Shown piece after piece: positions 25,052-34,783 of a DNA stretch of 64,000 nucleotides (positions are counted from its first letter, which is position 1; each line of letters opens with the position of its first letter). The notes beneath the pieces are model-generated. The model was not told the DNA's origin. It saw only the letters and a list, made by a program, of their open reading frames with translations, and did not search any database. Origin of the DNA: Bacteroidota bacterium. Its GTDB lineage: Bacteria > Bacteroidota > Ignavibacteria > UBA10030 > SZUA-254. Location: positions 1-64,000 of the forward strand of contig JAGVIE010000006.1 of the NCBI GenBank assembly GCA_020056225.1, read 5' to 3'. A program made the position numbers and the translations under genes.

Positions 25052-25638
25052 AACCAATTACAATAGTTTGGGATGTCGACGATGTCCTCAATGAATTTAC
25101 GCGTTTGTGGTTCGAGAAAGCCCTAAAGTCCCAGCATAAATTTAATCTTTTGTTCGAGGATATAAGGGAAAATCCACCTACCAAGATACTCAGAATGAAA
25201 GAGCAAGAATATTTTAGGTCCATAGACAGGTTTCGAGTGTCAGAAGAGGCAAGGAACATGTCCCCCAATCCATATGTATTGGGCTGGTTCAAACAGCATG
25301 GTCACAAATTCGAACATATTGCATTATCAAGCAGGCCTTTAAGTACGATTCCCGCTCTCTCCGAATGGATTTTTCGGTTTTATGGAAGTTGGATCAGAAC
25401 CTTCGGCTATGTTCCTTCAAGAAAAGATGTTTTAGGATCTACAAACATAAAGAAAAATAAGCATGGTTACCTAAAATGGTTAGGGAAAGGTGATATTTTT
25501 ATCGATGATAATACCGATAACGTCTTAACCGTGGAATCACTGGGAATCGAAACAATTCTCTTTCCCCAACCATGGAATAATAGCACCTTGGGTGTGGGAA
25601 AAGTTCTCAACTTACTCTTAAAATATAATTTAAAATGA
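25048..25638 (+). CDS. HAD-superfamily hydrolase (likely sugar-phosphate phosphatase)
   Basis: 196 residues. Motif I is WDVDDVLNEF (Asp9 and Asp11, the nucleophile and the acid/base), motif II is LSSRP near 92, and motif IV is DIFIDDNTDNV near 148. The overall pattern resembles small 5'-nucleotidase-like HAD proteins. Its start overlaps the NeuB-cupin stop (ATGA), suggesting it dephosphorylates the synthase product or its precursor, the role that KDO-8-P or sialate-9-P phosphatases have in related pathways. The assignment to a particular sugar phosphate is inference. Confidence 0.78.
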   Translation: MKPITIVWDVDDVLNEFTRLWFEKALKSQHKFNLLFEDIRENPPTKILRMKEQEYFRSIDRFRVSEEARNMSPNPYVLGWFKQHGHKFEHIALSSRPLSTIPALSEWIFRFYGSWIRTFGYVPSRKDVLGSTNIKKNKHGYLKWLGKGDIFIDDNTDNVLTVESLGIETILFPQPWNNSTLGVGKVLNLLLKYNLK

Positions 25639-25668
25639 ATTGATAGCTTTGAAAATTAGAAAATTTAA

Positions 25669-27495
25669 ATGATTAAATTATCCGATATCGTATTTGATTT
25701 TGTGGCGAAGTCAGGAGTAAAACATGTATTCATGTTGCCAGGCGGTGGTTGCATGCATCTTGTCGATTCACTTGGAAGAAACAAGAAATTACAATTCATT
25801 GTCAATTTGCATGAACAGGCGTGTGCAATTGCCGCCGAGGCTTACGGCCAGTATACAAACAATCTTGGTGTATCATTAGTTACGACCGGGCCCGGAGGAA
25901 CTAACGCTCTAACAGGAGTCGCCGGAGCTTGGTGTGAATCTACTCCTTGTTTATTCATTTCAGGACAAGTGAAAAGAGAGGATATGATGGGAGATCGAGG
26001 AGTTCGACAAATGGGACCACAGGAAATTGATATTGTTTCAATAGTGAAACCAATTATCAAATATGCTATTACAGTAATGGATCCTGAGAGCATACTATAT
26101 CATTTGGGGAAGGCTCTATATCTCGCTCAAACGGGTCGCCCAGGTCCTGTATGGATTGATATCCCATTGGATGTGCAAGCGACTATGATTGAAGAAATTC
26201 GCTTGAAGGAGTTTGTTCGACCTGCGGAGGCTATCATCTATTGTGATACACTTTGTGCACAAATAGATCGAGTGTTTGATTTACTTAAAGTCTCAAAAAG
26301 GCCTGTGATATTGGTTGGAAATGGAGTTAGGCTTGCTAACGCAAAAAACCAGTTTCTTGAATTGATTGAAACGCTCAACATTCCTGTTTTAACAACATGG
26401 AAAATGATAGATTTTCTTGAGGACGATCATCGACTCTATATCGGTCGACCCGGCTCAAGTGGTCAACGCGCAGCAAATTTCTGCCAACAAAATGCCGATC
26501 TGCTCATCGTTATCGGAGCCAGACTTGATTTACCTCAGTTGGCTTTTAATCACGAATGGTTTGCGCGTGATGCTCAAAAGGTCATGGTTGATATTGATGC
26601 TGCTGAGATTAATAAGATGAAAATCCCGATAGAAGTTCCTATAAATGTTGACGCAAAGTTCTTTATTGATCAGATGCTGGCTAAAGCAAAAATAGTGAAC
26701 TTAAAAGATTATTCAGGTTGGTTGAATAAATGTGTTGAGTGGAGAAAGAAATATCCTGTTGTCCTTCCAGAATATTGGCAGTTAAAAGATAAAGTCAATT
26801 TATACGTACTTGTTGACGTGATTTCTGGTCTTCTTAGTGAAGAGGACGTTGTGATACCAGGTAGTTCTGGACCAGCAAGTGAAGCCTTTATGCAATCATT
26901 TAGAGTGAAGAAAGGGCAGAGAGTATTTAACACTTCTGGACTCGGTGCGATGGGATTTGGTTTTCCTGCGAGTATAGGTGCGTGTTTAGCTAGTGGTGGA
27001 AAGCGAACGATTTTAATCAATGGTGATGGTGGATTCCAATTAAATATCCAGGAACTGGAAACATTGAGGAGACTGCAACTACCCATAAAAATATTTATTT
27101 TGGATAACAACGGTTATGCATCGATTATGACAACCCAGAGAAATTATTTTGATGGACGGTATTATGGTAGTGAACCCTCTGGTGGTTTAACTCTTCCCGA
27201 CATATATAAAATTGCTTTAGCATATGGAATCAACGCGAGAACTATTGTGGATCAGTCTAATCTTCGTGATGATGTCAAAGAATTTTTGAACTTACCCGGT
27301 CCTGCAATATGTAACGTCAAGATATCTCCGGATCAAGTGCTATCACCAAGGGTAAAATCGAGTATTCGTGAAGACGGCAAAATGGTTACTCTTCCGATGG
27401 AAGACATGTGGCCATTTTTAGATCGAAACGAATTTCTGGGGAATATGATGATTAAGCCGACGGAATCAAACCGAAATATCACAAAACAAAATTGA
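25669..27495 (+). CDS. Acetolactate-synthase-like ThDP-dependent enzyme
   Basis: 608 residues with the three-domain ThDP decarboxylase/ligase layout. Glu49 in NLHEQACAIAAEAYG is the cofactor-activating residue. The central domain has VILVGNGVRLA. The C-terminal domain has NGDGGFQLNIQELETLRR and DNNGY, the ThDP-metal motif (GDG about 450, NN about 477). It is not the housekeeping acetolactate synthase by context: there is no small subunit, and it lies inside a CDP-sugar/polysaccharide operon. YerE of Yersinia, from the same superfamily, adds a two-carbon unit from pyruvate to CDP-3,6-dideoxy-4-keto-glucose to make the branched sugar yersiniose. A YerE-like role is a reasonable but untested inference. 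Confidence 0.82.
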   Translation: MIKLSDIVFDFVAKSGVKHVFMLPGGGCMHLVDSLGRNKKLQFIVNLHEQACAIAAEAYGQYTNNLGVSLVTTGPGGTNALTGVAGAWCESTPCLFISGQVKREDMMGDRGVRQMGPQEIDIVSIVKPIIKYAITVMDPESILYHLGKALYLAQTGRPGPVWIDIPLDVQATMIEEIRLKEFVRPAEAIIYCDTLCAQIDRVFDLLKVSKRPVILVGNGVRLANAKNQFLELIETLNIPVLTTWKMIDFLEDDHRLYIGRPGSSGQRAANFCQQNADLLIVIGARLDLPQLAFNHEWFARDAQKVMVDIDAAEINKMKIPIEVPINVDAKFFIDQMLAKAKIVNLKDYSGWLNKCVEWRKKYPVVLPEYWQLKDKVNLYVLVDVISGLLSEEDVVIPGSSGPASEAFMQSFRVKKGQRVFNTSGLGAMGFGFPASIGACLASGGKRTILINGDGGFQLNIQELETLRRLQLPIKIFILDNNGYASIMTTQRNYFDGRYYGSEPSGGLTLPDIYKIALAYGINARTIVDQSNLRDDVKEFLNLPGPAICNVKISPDQVLSPRVKSSIREDGKMVTLPMEDMWPFLDRNEFLGNMMIKPTESNRNITKQN

Positions 27496-27505
27496 GGTTC
27501 AGTTA

Positions 27506-28699
27506 ATGAACAAAAGCCGGAGAAGTTTGAGCGAGAAATTAGATGCACTGCTCATTGAAGAACCAGACCATGCAATAAAACGTGAGGTTCAAACATTGTG
27601 TGATGTCACCAATGATTTTACAATGCCAATTGTTCTGGTTGGAGTCGGCAGTCTTGGTCAAAAGATTTCTTCTGTGTTGAAGTTGAACAATGTAAATATA
27701 GCTGCTTCCACAGATAGTAATCCTCAGAAGTGGGGTATCAGCTTAGCTGGTACACAAGTTCTTTCACCTAATGAAGCGGCGGAGAAATTTGGGGAAAGCG
27801 GTGTGTTTGTGATTTGCATATGGTCCCCAAAACACAGTTACCTCGAAACAAAGGCACAATTTACAAAACTCCACTGTAAGAGAATTATTCACTTTGGAAC
27901 TGTGATTTGGAAGTTCGGAGATGATATTCTTCCCCATTATCAATTTGAATTACCACACAGAATTCTTCGAAATAGTGAAACCATAAGAATTGTATTTAAT
28001 CTTCTTAGAGATGAAGAATCGAAGCGACAATTCCTTGCACATTTGCAATATCGTTTATATTTGAACACAGAGGTTCTTCCTATTCCGTCTTTTACAGATC
28101 AATACTTTCCTCGCGAATTGATCACTCTCCGGTCAAATGAAGTCTTCATCGATAGTGGAGCTTATGACGGGGATACTTTGAAGTCTTTTCTAAATGTGCA
28201 AGACGATAAATTTAAAAAGTACGTCGCCTTTGAACCTGATCCGACGAACTTTCAAAAGTTGACTGCATTCACAGATGGTTTGAGTAGGATAATGAGAGGG
28301 AAAATATTTCTTCACAAGAAAGCTGTCGCTCATAAGAAGGGCAAGGTACTTTTTAACATTACAGGAGGGTCCAGTTCAAATGTGTCTGAGAGCGGATCAG
28401 TTCGGATCAATTGTGCGAGTATCGATGAGGAGGTCTACTCTCTAAAGCCAACTTATATTAAATTGGATGTTGAAGGACAAGAACAAAATGCTTTAAGAGG
28501 AGCAAAAAATGTAATATCAGATTTTCACCCAGTTGTGGGAGTTTGTGTTTACCATTTACCTGACGATTTGTGGAACATACCACTTTTTCTGCACCGACTA
28601 TATCCCGGCTATTCACTTTATTTACGTACCCATGATTACGATGGATTGGAACTAGTCTTGTATGCAATTCCACGTGAACGTTCAATTAAAAAACATTGA
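27506..28699 (+). CDS. FkbM-family methyltransferase with N-terminal nucleotide-binding-like region
   Basis: 397 residues. The first 150 have a Rossmann-like pattern (IVLVGVGSLGQKISSVL, then DSNPQKWG). The C-terminal FkbM methyltransferase domain (about 205-385) has FIDSGAYDGDTLKSFL (SAM-binding loop), KYVAFEPDPTNFQKL and YIKLDVEGQEQNALRGA, all family signatures. It probably O-methylates a sugar of the polysaccharide. TGAGG immediately before the ATG is the ribosome site and includes the previous gene's stop. The N-terminal part could bind a nucleotide or sugar nucleotide; its role is unknown. Confidence 0.85.
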   Translation: MNKSRRSLSEKLDALLIEEPDHAIKREVQTLCDVTNDFTMPIVLVGVGSLGQKISSVLKLNNVNIAASTDSNPQKWGISLAGTQVLSPNEAAEKFGESGVFVICIWSPKHSYLETKAQFTKLHCKRIIHFGTVIWKFGDDILPHYQFELPHRILRNSETIRIVFNLLRDEESKRQFLAHLQYRLYLNTEVLPIPSFTDQYFPRELITLRSNEVFIDSGAYDGDTLKSFLNVQDDKFKKYVAFEPDPTNFQKLTAFTDGLSRIMRGKIFLHKKAVAHKKGKVLFNITGGSSSNVSESGSVRINCASIDEEVYSLKPTYIKLDVEGQEQNALRGAKNVISDFHPVVGVCVYHLPDDLWNIPLFLHRLYPGYSLYLRTHDYDGLELVLYAIPRERSIKKH

Positions 28700-28720
28700 A
28701 GTGCGATAGAGTTTATACAG

Positions 28721-29920
28721 ATGAATATTAATAATTTCTTCAATACAGTTGAGCAGAAGAGATTTTATACTCCAACTCATGTATTTCTGGGCAAAGGGAC
28801 AAAGGATGTAATTTATAGTATTTTACACAAGAGCATGTCAGCAGTGCTTGTGATTGACAGTTTTTTCAAAGAAGATGATTTTGTGTGTCAACTGTTTAAT
28901 TATTTCGACGGTTCACCATACAAGATTGATGTTGATTCAGAGCCGCATGAAACAATGATTAATACCCATATAGGGAATATTCCGAAGAAATATAATTGCA
29001 TCATTGCAATAGGTGGAGGAAGTACCATAGACACGGCAAAGGCCATCCTATCAAAAAAGATATATGGTGAATATAAAAAGGTAGGTTACGGCCACCTTAG
29101 AGATATTCCAGAAGTTGTAGGTAATGAAAGGCCATTGTTTATCACACTCCCTACAACTGCGGGAACGGGTTCTGAGACAAGCAGGTATTTTCTAATTTCT
29201 GATGAAATAACTAAGGGAAAAAATGTAAGCCGTTCATGGTCATTCGTAGCAGATTATGCCTTATTAGATCCATATTTTTTAAATCGAGCTTCTAAGAAGT
29301 TGTTGTGTCTATGTGCATTCGATGCTTTTGTACATTTGTGGGAAACGTATGTATGTCGTTATGAGAGTTCATGGTTTGGCGAGATGCTCTCTCATGAAGG
29401 AATTACACAAGTAATCTCTGCGATGCAAAAGCTTAATGAGCGATCAGAACTAAACGAGGAGGTTCTTTTAAGACTCCAATATGCAGCTCTATTGGGTGGG
29501 ATTGCAATAGCTAATACCCGAACAGGAATCATTCACGATGCTGGTGAATCACTTTCCGCTCAGTGTACTTTGTCTCATCCGGAAACCCTTTTTATTTTTT
29601 TTGAGGAAGCAATTAAACAATATAGGGAGGCAATACACAGAAAAGAAATAAGTCTCATTGATAGAATCAAATCATCTTCAATGATTTCTGGTAATTTCAA
29701 TTCTCTTGATGATATATTTCTTTTTTGGAATGAGCTTTTTGATATCCATGGTATCGATTCTGGAATACAGAGTGTTATAAAATCGAACAACATAAATCCA
29801 GATTTGATAATTGCTAATATTTTAGAGGATCAAGTGTTGGTAAACAAAGAATCTCCCGAGGTTCTTACGCCCAATAGGGTAAAGAGTTTCGTAACTCAAT
29901 CTATTCAAAATTTCTCGTAG
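28721..29920 (+). CDS. Iron-type (group III) alcohol dehydrogenase
   Basis: 399 residues. The nucleotide-binding motif is AIGGGSTIDTAKAI near 93, followed by TLPTTAGTGSE near 144. Metal ligands are visible: Asp and His in CAFDAFVHLWE near 205-212, and two more His in RTGIIHDAGESLSAQCTLSHPE near 268-286. The family reduces aldehydes or ketones with NAD(P)H; some members act on phosphonoacetaldehyde or on sugar-derived ketones. Inside this operon it probably reduces a keto intermediate made by the ThDP or CDP-sugar enzymes (inference). No phosphoenolpyruvate mutase is present, so a phosphonate pathway is not supported. Confidence 0.85.
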   Translation: MNINNFFNTVEQKRFYTPTHVFLGKGTKDVIYSILHKSMSAVLVIDSFFKEDDFVCQLFNYFDGSPYKIDVDSEPHETMINTHIGNIPKKYNCIIAIGGGSTIDTAKAILSKKIYGEYKKVGYGHLRDIPEVVGNERPLFITLPTTAGTGSETSRYFLISDEITKGKNVSRSWSFVADYALLDPYFLNRASKKLLCLCAFDAFVHLWETYVCRYESSWFGEMLSHEGITQVISAMQKLNERSELNEEVLLRLQYAALLGGIAIANTRTGIIHDAGESLSAQCTLSHPETLFIFFEEAIKQYREAIHRKEISLIDRIKSSSMISGNFNSLDDIFLFWNELFDIHGIDSGIQSVIKSNNINPDLIIANILEDQVLVNKESPEVLTPNRVKSFVTQSIQNFS

Positions 29921-29968
29921 TTCTGCCATCAAATTATCCCAATATTTCACTCATAAATTAGAAAAACC

Positions 29969-31360
29969 TTGGAGAATTCAATCACGACAAGACTGAAAAT
30001 GCTTGCAAATTTGGTTGGAATAGATCGAGCTGTGCTGTATGTACTCATTAGTCGTGGATTTTCCCTCATCGCCCTGCCATTGACTCTCTATTTAATCGTC
30101 AATTACTTCTCACTTGCAGAGCAGGGATTTTATTATACCTTCGCCAATATTCTATCTATTTCAGTTTTCGTTGAACTCGGACTCGGTCTTGTATTAACAC
30201 AGTTTGCCAGTCATGAATTCGCACATCTCGCATGGAAAGAGGATGGTTCGTTATATGGTGAAGAGAACTCCTCCCATCGTCTGATTTCTTTGATACGAAA
30301 ATCACTGAGAATTTATGGAATCATATCTGTTTTGTTATTAATCATTCTGCTACCTCTCGGTTTGTTCTTTTTTAGCTCGGGTGTAAACTCTAGAAGTGTC
30401 AACTTTTCTCTTCCATGGATATTGCTTGTATTGTTTAGTGTAATAAATCTTGGGACGTATCCCCTGCTAACTATCATCGAAGGGTGTGGCAAAGTGGCGG
30501 AGGTTCAAAGGTTGCGGCTATCTCAATCAATCATTGGAACACTCGGGATTTGGGCGATTTTGATTTTACACGGTGGATTATATGTAGCTTCAGTTATCGC
30601 TTGTTCAAACTTTGTGATAGCAGTGATTTGGATTAGGAACAGATTTAGAGGACTAGTACTTCAAATTGTTAATTTTGATAAATCGAGAACAAATGGGCAC
30701 TTATCATGGAGGAAAGAAATACTACCGATGCAATGGCGAATAGCTGTAAGTTGGATATGCGGATTTTTTATCTATCAATTGTTTAATCCGTTGCTATTCC
30801 GATACCAAAATGCTGAAGCAGCAGGTCAAATGGGTATGAGTCTAACTGTTTCGAATATAGCATTGTCCATTAGTGTTGCTTGGATATCGACCAAATTTCC
30901 AACTTATGGCTCGCTAATAAAAAAAGGGCTTTATAGCGAACTTGATTCAATTGCGAAGAAAAGTACAATCCAAGCTTTTTCTTTCAGTTTTGTCGGTTCA
31001 ATAGGAATTATTCTTATAGTGCTGTTGGTAAAACATCATTTTCCTAATTACGGAAACAGGCTCCTGTCAACAAGTGCCGTTGCTGCATTGCTTCTTACAA
31101 ATATGATCAATCTTCTTACAACATCGATGGCGGGATATCTTAGAGCTCACAAGGAAGAACCGTTTCTGATTAACTCAATTGTTGGTGCAATTCTCATTTC
31201 CTCTGTGGCTTGGTTTTGTGCTCGATACTACGACGCAAACGTCATGTGTTTCACAATCACAGTGATAAATCTTATTGTTGGATTACCTTTAGCCGTCTAC
31301 ATTTTTCTCTACAAACGGAAGATGTGGCTTCAAACAAATACCTCTAAATCGTTAACCTAA
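29969..31360 (+). CDS. Wzx-type polysaccharide flippase
   Basis: 463 residues, strongly hydrophobic, with about 12 membrane helices in the MATE/polysaccharide-transporter pattern (first helices AVLYVLISRGFSLIALPLTL and GFYYTFANILSISVFVELGL; the EQGFYY segment between helices 1 and 2 is typical). It would flip lipid-linked oligosaccharide across the inner membrane. The start is uncertain: the listed TTG has no ribosome site, and the first ATG in frame is at 29999. It lies between the sugar-nucleotide enzymes and the glycosyltransferases, and a Wzy-like polymerase follows further on. Confidence 0.85.
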   Translation: MENSITTRLKMLANLVGIDRAVLYVLISRGFSLIALPLTLYLIVNYFSLAEQGFYYTFANILSISVFVELGLGLVLTQFASHEFAHLAWKEDGSLYGEENSSHRLISLIRKSLRIYGIISVLLLIILLPLGLFFFSSGVNSRSVNFSLPWILLVLFSVINLGTYPLLTIIEGCGKVAEVQRLRLSQSIIGTLGIWAILILHGGLYVASVIACSNFVIAVIWIRNRFRGLVLQIVNFDKSRTNGHLSWRKEILPMQWRIAVSWICGFFIYQLFNPLLFRYQNAEAAGQMGMSLTVSNIALSISVAWISTKFPTYGSLIKKGLYSELDSIAKKSTIQAFSFSFVGSIGIILIVLLVKHHFPNYGNRLLSTSAVAALLLTNMINLLTTSMAGYLRAHKEEPFLINSIVGAILISSVAWFCARYYDANVMCFTITVINLIVGLPLAVYIFLYKRKMWLQTNTSKSLT

Positions 31361-31447
31361 TAAACTATATTGACGATTCTATTCTATGAAAGATATCTCG
31401 GTTTTTTCGATCATAATGAAATAGAATTAGAACGGCAAATTTTATTT

Positions 31448-32452
31448 ATGATTCCACAACTTTCTATTTGCATTCCAACATACAACAGAGCCAATTATTT
31501 GGAAGAATGTTTAACGTCTCTTGCGCTTCAAGTGAAATTTAGAAGTGATGTTGAAATAATAATCTCGGATAATAATTCAACTGATGCCACTTCAATTATA
31601 GTGGATAAATTCAAACAGGAAATATCAAACATCAAATACTTCCGTAATCAAGAGAACCTCGGGTTTGATGGAAATACGGTAAAATGTTTCGAAAGGGCAA
31701 CAGGTGGATATATAGCCCTTCTCTCTGATGAAGATAGATATTGCGAAAATGAAATTGATTCAATTATCCAACTTATTCAAAATGGCAAATATTGTTTGAT
31801 ACTCCTTAATTACTATGGATTCTCGAAGTTATGTCGGAAACTCCCAACTATCTATGCCCCAGAGTCAGATGTAATTTTTCACAGACCCTATGATATTCTT
31901 AATTATCCGAGTGTCGGTCATTTCTCAGGTTTTATCTATAATTCTGAATTAGCCAAAAAAATTCTTTATGAAATTCTAAATAGAAATCCACTGGATACGC
32001 GAGATAGGTCTAGAGGTATTTATCTAGAAGTTGCCGCTCGTACCGCGGTATCCTCAGGGTTACCCTCATACTACATCGGCAAAAGAGGACTGGCTGCTAG
32101 GTTGACATTGGATAAAAACTACAATGGATTGGAAAGTGACTGCCTTCATTATTATCGCTTGTTCTATACATTGAATAAGGAAGGCTTGATTAATATAAAG
32201 GATTTGGAATATCGAAAGGATTTAGTGCTTTCGTGGCTTCCACGTAAGATAATGTCTGGTTCTCCAAAGATACCGGATGAAAAATTTCGATCAGTTGTCG
32301 ATGAGTTGAAATTGTACTTATCATCAAATTGGAAGTTTCGAGTATTCCATTTGCCATTATTGTATGCAGGTAGGATAGATTTAATAAAATATATGTATTT
32401 GTGTTTATCAAGCGTTTCTCGATTTTCAAAAAAATTGCGTCTCGGTATATGA
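31448..32452 (+). CDS. Family 2 glycosyltransferase
   Basis: 334 residues from an ATG just before the conserved core; an in-frame TTG at 31370 would add a poorly conserved 26 residues. The GT-A pattern is LSICIPTYNRANYLEECL, VEIIISDNNSTDAT, then LLSDEDRY, which takes the place of the DXD metal site. It should add one sugar to the lipid-linked repeat unit on the cytoplasmic face. Donor and linkage cannot be read. The next gene is a diverged relative in tandem, after 7 bases. Confidence 0.85.
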   Translation: MIPQLSICIPTYNRANYLEECLTSLALQVKFRSDVEIIISDNNSTDATSIIVDKFKQEISNIKYFRNQENLGFDGNTVKCFERATGGYIALLSDEDRYCENEIDSIIQLIQNGKYCLILLNYYGFSKLCRKLPTIYAPESDVIFHRPYDILNYPSVGHFSGFIYNSELAKKILYEILNRNPLDTRDRSRGIYLEVAARTAVSSGLPSYYIGKRGLAARLTLDKNYNGLESDCLHYYRLFYTLNKEGLINIKDLEYRKDLVLSWLPRKIMSGSPKIPDEKFRSVVDELKLYLSSNWKFRVFHLPLLYAGRIDLIKYMYLCLSSVSRFSKKLRLGI

Positions 32453-32459
32453 GGTTTCC

Positions 32460-33467
32460 GTGATTGAATTATCTATTTGTATAACAACGTACAACAGAGT
32501 CAGATGTTTACGCGATTGTCTTGATAGTATTGTTCATTGTTTTCAAAGAGATTGGTCCTCAGTGGAGGTTCTTGTTTCAGACAATGGAAGCTCGGATGAT
32601 ACGTATAGAATATTAAAAGAATATGAGTCGAGCCACAAAGAATTGAGAATTCATCGCCATGAGCAAAATATAGGTGGTGATGAGAATTTTTATTATTTGG
32701 TACAACATGCAGTTGGTAAATATATTTGGATCTTCGGCGATGATGATAAAATGGAACCACTGGCTTTGAGTCAAATCATGGTACATACAAAAAAAGATTA
32801 TGACGCAATAATTCTTAATTTCTCTACCTGGTCACACGATTTCAAAGAGATGCTCAAAAAATCATATTATGGCGGAAAAAAGATTCAATTCTTTCAATTA
32901 CGTGATATTATACTTCGAAATTTTGGATTAAAACTCGGATTTATTTCTTCTGTAATTGTCAAACGTTCACTTTTTCTAAAGACAAGTTACCAATGCTACT
33001 TAGAATTTATCGGATATGGATGGGCGTTTTTATATGCAATTTATAATGGCTTAAATAAAAATTGTAATGTGCTATACCTTCCACAGTCACTCGTTTGTTA
33101 CCGAGGGAATAATGTTCAAGCGTTCGGGGATAGGGTTTTATGGTATAAATACTTCGCAATAGGTAGTTCAGTATTGTTCGAGAAATTGAGGGAACTAGGG
33201 TATTCGAGCAGATCAGTATATCGAGCAGAAAAGTCAGTTTTAATAACTTATATCCTTCATGATATTTCTCATAGAAAACGAAAAAATCAAAATCTAAAAG
33301 GGATACTCAAGACAATATTTCCACTATATAGAGGTCAATATTTTTTTTGGTTTGTTATTTTGCCCCTTCTTCTTTCCCCTCGATTCATGGTCCATAGTGT
33401 CCACAAAGCCGTGATTATTGCGCGTAAAGTAATTAAAAAATGTAAGTGTGATTCTTTATTGAATTAA
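32460..33467 (+). CDS. Family 2 glycosyltransferase
   Basis: 335 residues, GTG start with GAGG seven bases upstream overlapping the previous stop. It has LSICITTYNRVRCLRDCL, VEVLVSDNGSSDDT and IWIFGDDDKMEP (metal-binding acidic run near 93). The C-terminus has a hydrophobic segment (YFFWFVILPLLLSP) that may hold it at the membrane. It resembles its upstream neighbour in the first 110 residues, consistent with an old duplication. Confidence 0.87.
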   Translation: MIELSICITTYNRVRCLRDCLDSIVHCFQRDWSSVEVLVSDNGSSDDTYRILKEYESSHKELRIHRHEQNIGGDENFYYLVQHAVGKYIWIFGDDDKMEPLALSQIMVHTKKDYDAIILNFSTWSHDFKEMLKKSYYGGKKIQFFQLRDIILRNFGLKLGFISSVIVKRSLFLKTSYQCYLEFIGYGWAFLYAIYNGLNKNCNVLYLPQSLVCYRGNNVQAFGDRVLWYKYFAIGSSVLFEKLRELGYSSRSVYRAEKSVLITYILHDISHRKRKNQNLKGILKTIFPLYRGQYFFWFVILPLLLSPRFMVHSVHKAVIIARKVIKKCKCDSLLN

Positions 33468-33673
33468 TAAAGTAATTCAAATACCTGGTTGGCCTGATTC
33501 ATGAAGGTAAAACGTACTCCAATATGTTTATTAACTAATGTAATGTCAGAATACTCCGATATCAATGTTGAAGATAAGATATTGAATATTCTGAACTAAA
33601 AATACCTATTGAATAGTTCGAGATTGTTTCATTACTAGTTTAAATTTAAATACTAATTTATACGGTCTCCACA

Positions 33674-34783
33674 ATGAAGATTTTAATCGATACATCGGCG
33701 AAGTATGTGACAAAAGCTGGAATGACGACCTATATCGATGGTTTGTTAGATGGGTTCAGCAATTTATCAATGAGTTATGAAATCAAGGAGGTATTCCATG
33801 TTCCCCTCTTCGACCGCAAGAATAGGGCTCGACGCGTTATAGATACTCTTTACAGAGATATTATATGGACATTTTATAAATTACCGAAACTTAAGGAAGT
33901 GCACGAAAGCATGTTATTGCATTCGCCGGCAATACTGGCACCTCTGAGGTGCAAAGTTCCTCTCGTAGTCACAATACACGATCTTTATGTTATCAGGAGT
34001 CCCCAATCATTTTCATCTTGGCATTCGAACTTAATGAAAAATACTCTCCCAAATATTGTTCAGCGTGCTGATAAAATAATATCAATATCAAATTTTACAA
34101 AATCAGAAATATTAAACATATACCCCGAGGTGCCAGAAAGCAAGATATCGGTGACACTGCAAGGAGTGAATAACCGGTTTAAAGTTTTACCTAAGGACAT
34201 GGCGGAGAAAGTTAAGCATAAATTTAAATTAAATAAGCCCTATGTTTTAACGGTTTCAACTATTGAGCCGAGGAAGAATCTTCCCAATTTGGTAAAAGCT
34301 TTTTCGAATATAAGTTTTAAGATTGAACACGATCTGGTAATTGTAGGTGCATATGGATGGAAAAATAGTGAATTGGAGGAAATCCTATCTCGGTTGAACG
34401 ATAGATCGAGAATCCGATTCCTTGGTTATGTCGAACCGGAGGATTTACCAAATCTCTATAATTTGGCTCATGTATTTGTGTATCCGTCGTTATACGAGGG
34501 TTTCGGTATGCCTCCTTTGGAAGCTATGGCTTGCGGATGCGCGGTTATTACATCAGATAACTCTGGTCTTCGAGAGGTAGTAGATAATTCTGCAATCAAG
34601 ATTGATCCTTTGAATGTCGAGGAGATTGGAGAAGCAATCCTTGATGTTATAAGAAATGAATCATTAAGACTTCAATTAATCAATCGGGGATTAGAAAGGG
34701 CACGGAGATTTACATGGGAGAGTTGTGCAAGAGAAACGCTGTCAGTGTACGAATCGGTCATAGATAAACGGAGAGAATCATAG
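33674..34783 (+). CDS. Family 4 glycosyltransferase
   Basis: 369 residues with the GT-B fold. The C-terminal donor-binding domain shows STIEPRKNLPNLVKAF, LGYVEPEDLPNLYN, and YPSLYEGFGMPPLEAMACG with the E-x7-E signature, then TSDNSGLREV. The N-terminal acceptor part has TIHDLYVIR. A mannosyl- or rhamnosyltransferase type is common in this group but not proven. A 206-bp gap without a gene precedes it. Its stop codon lies inside a 30-bp perfect palindrome. Confidence 0.9.
   Translation: MKILIDTSAKYVTKAGMTTYIDGLLDGFSNLSMSYEIKEVFHVPLFDRKNRARRVIDTLYRDIIWTFYKLPKLKEVHESMLLHSPAILAPLRCKVPLVVTIHDLYVIRSPQSFSSWHSNLMKNTLPNIVQRADKIISISNFTKSEILNIYPEVPESKISVTLQGVNNRFKVLPKDMAEKVKHKFKLNKPYVLTVSTIEPRKNLPNLVKAFSNISFKIEHDLVIVGAYGWKNSELEEILSRLNDRSRIRFLGYVEPEDLPNLYNLAHVFVYPSLYEGFGMPPLEAMACGCAVITSDNSGLREVVDNSAIKIDPLNVEEIGEAILDVIRNESLRLQLINRGLERARRFTWESCARETLSVYESVIDKRRES

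Noticed and set aside
25669-29920. Phosphonate biosynthesis (ThDP enzyme plus iron-ADH as phosphonopyruvate decarboxylase and phosphonoacetaldehyde reductase)
   Set aside because: The ThDP protein is 608 residues with full acetolactate-synthase layout, and no PEP mutase gene is present.
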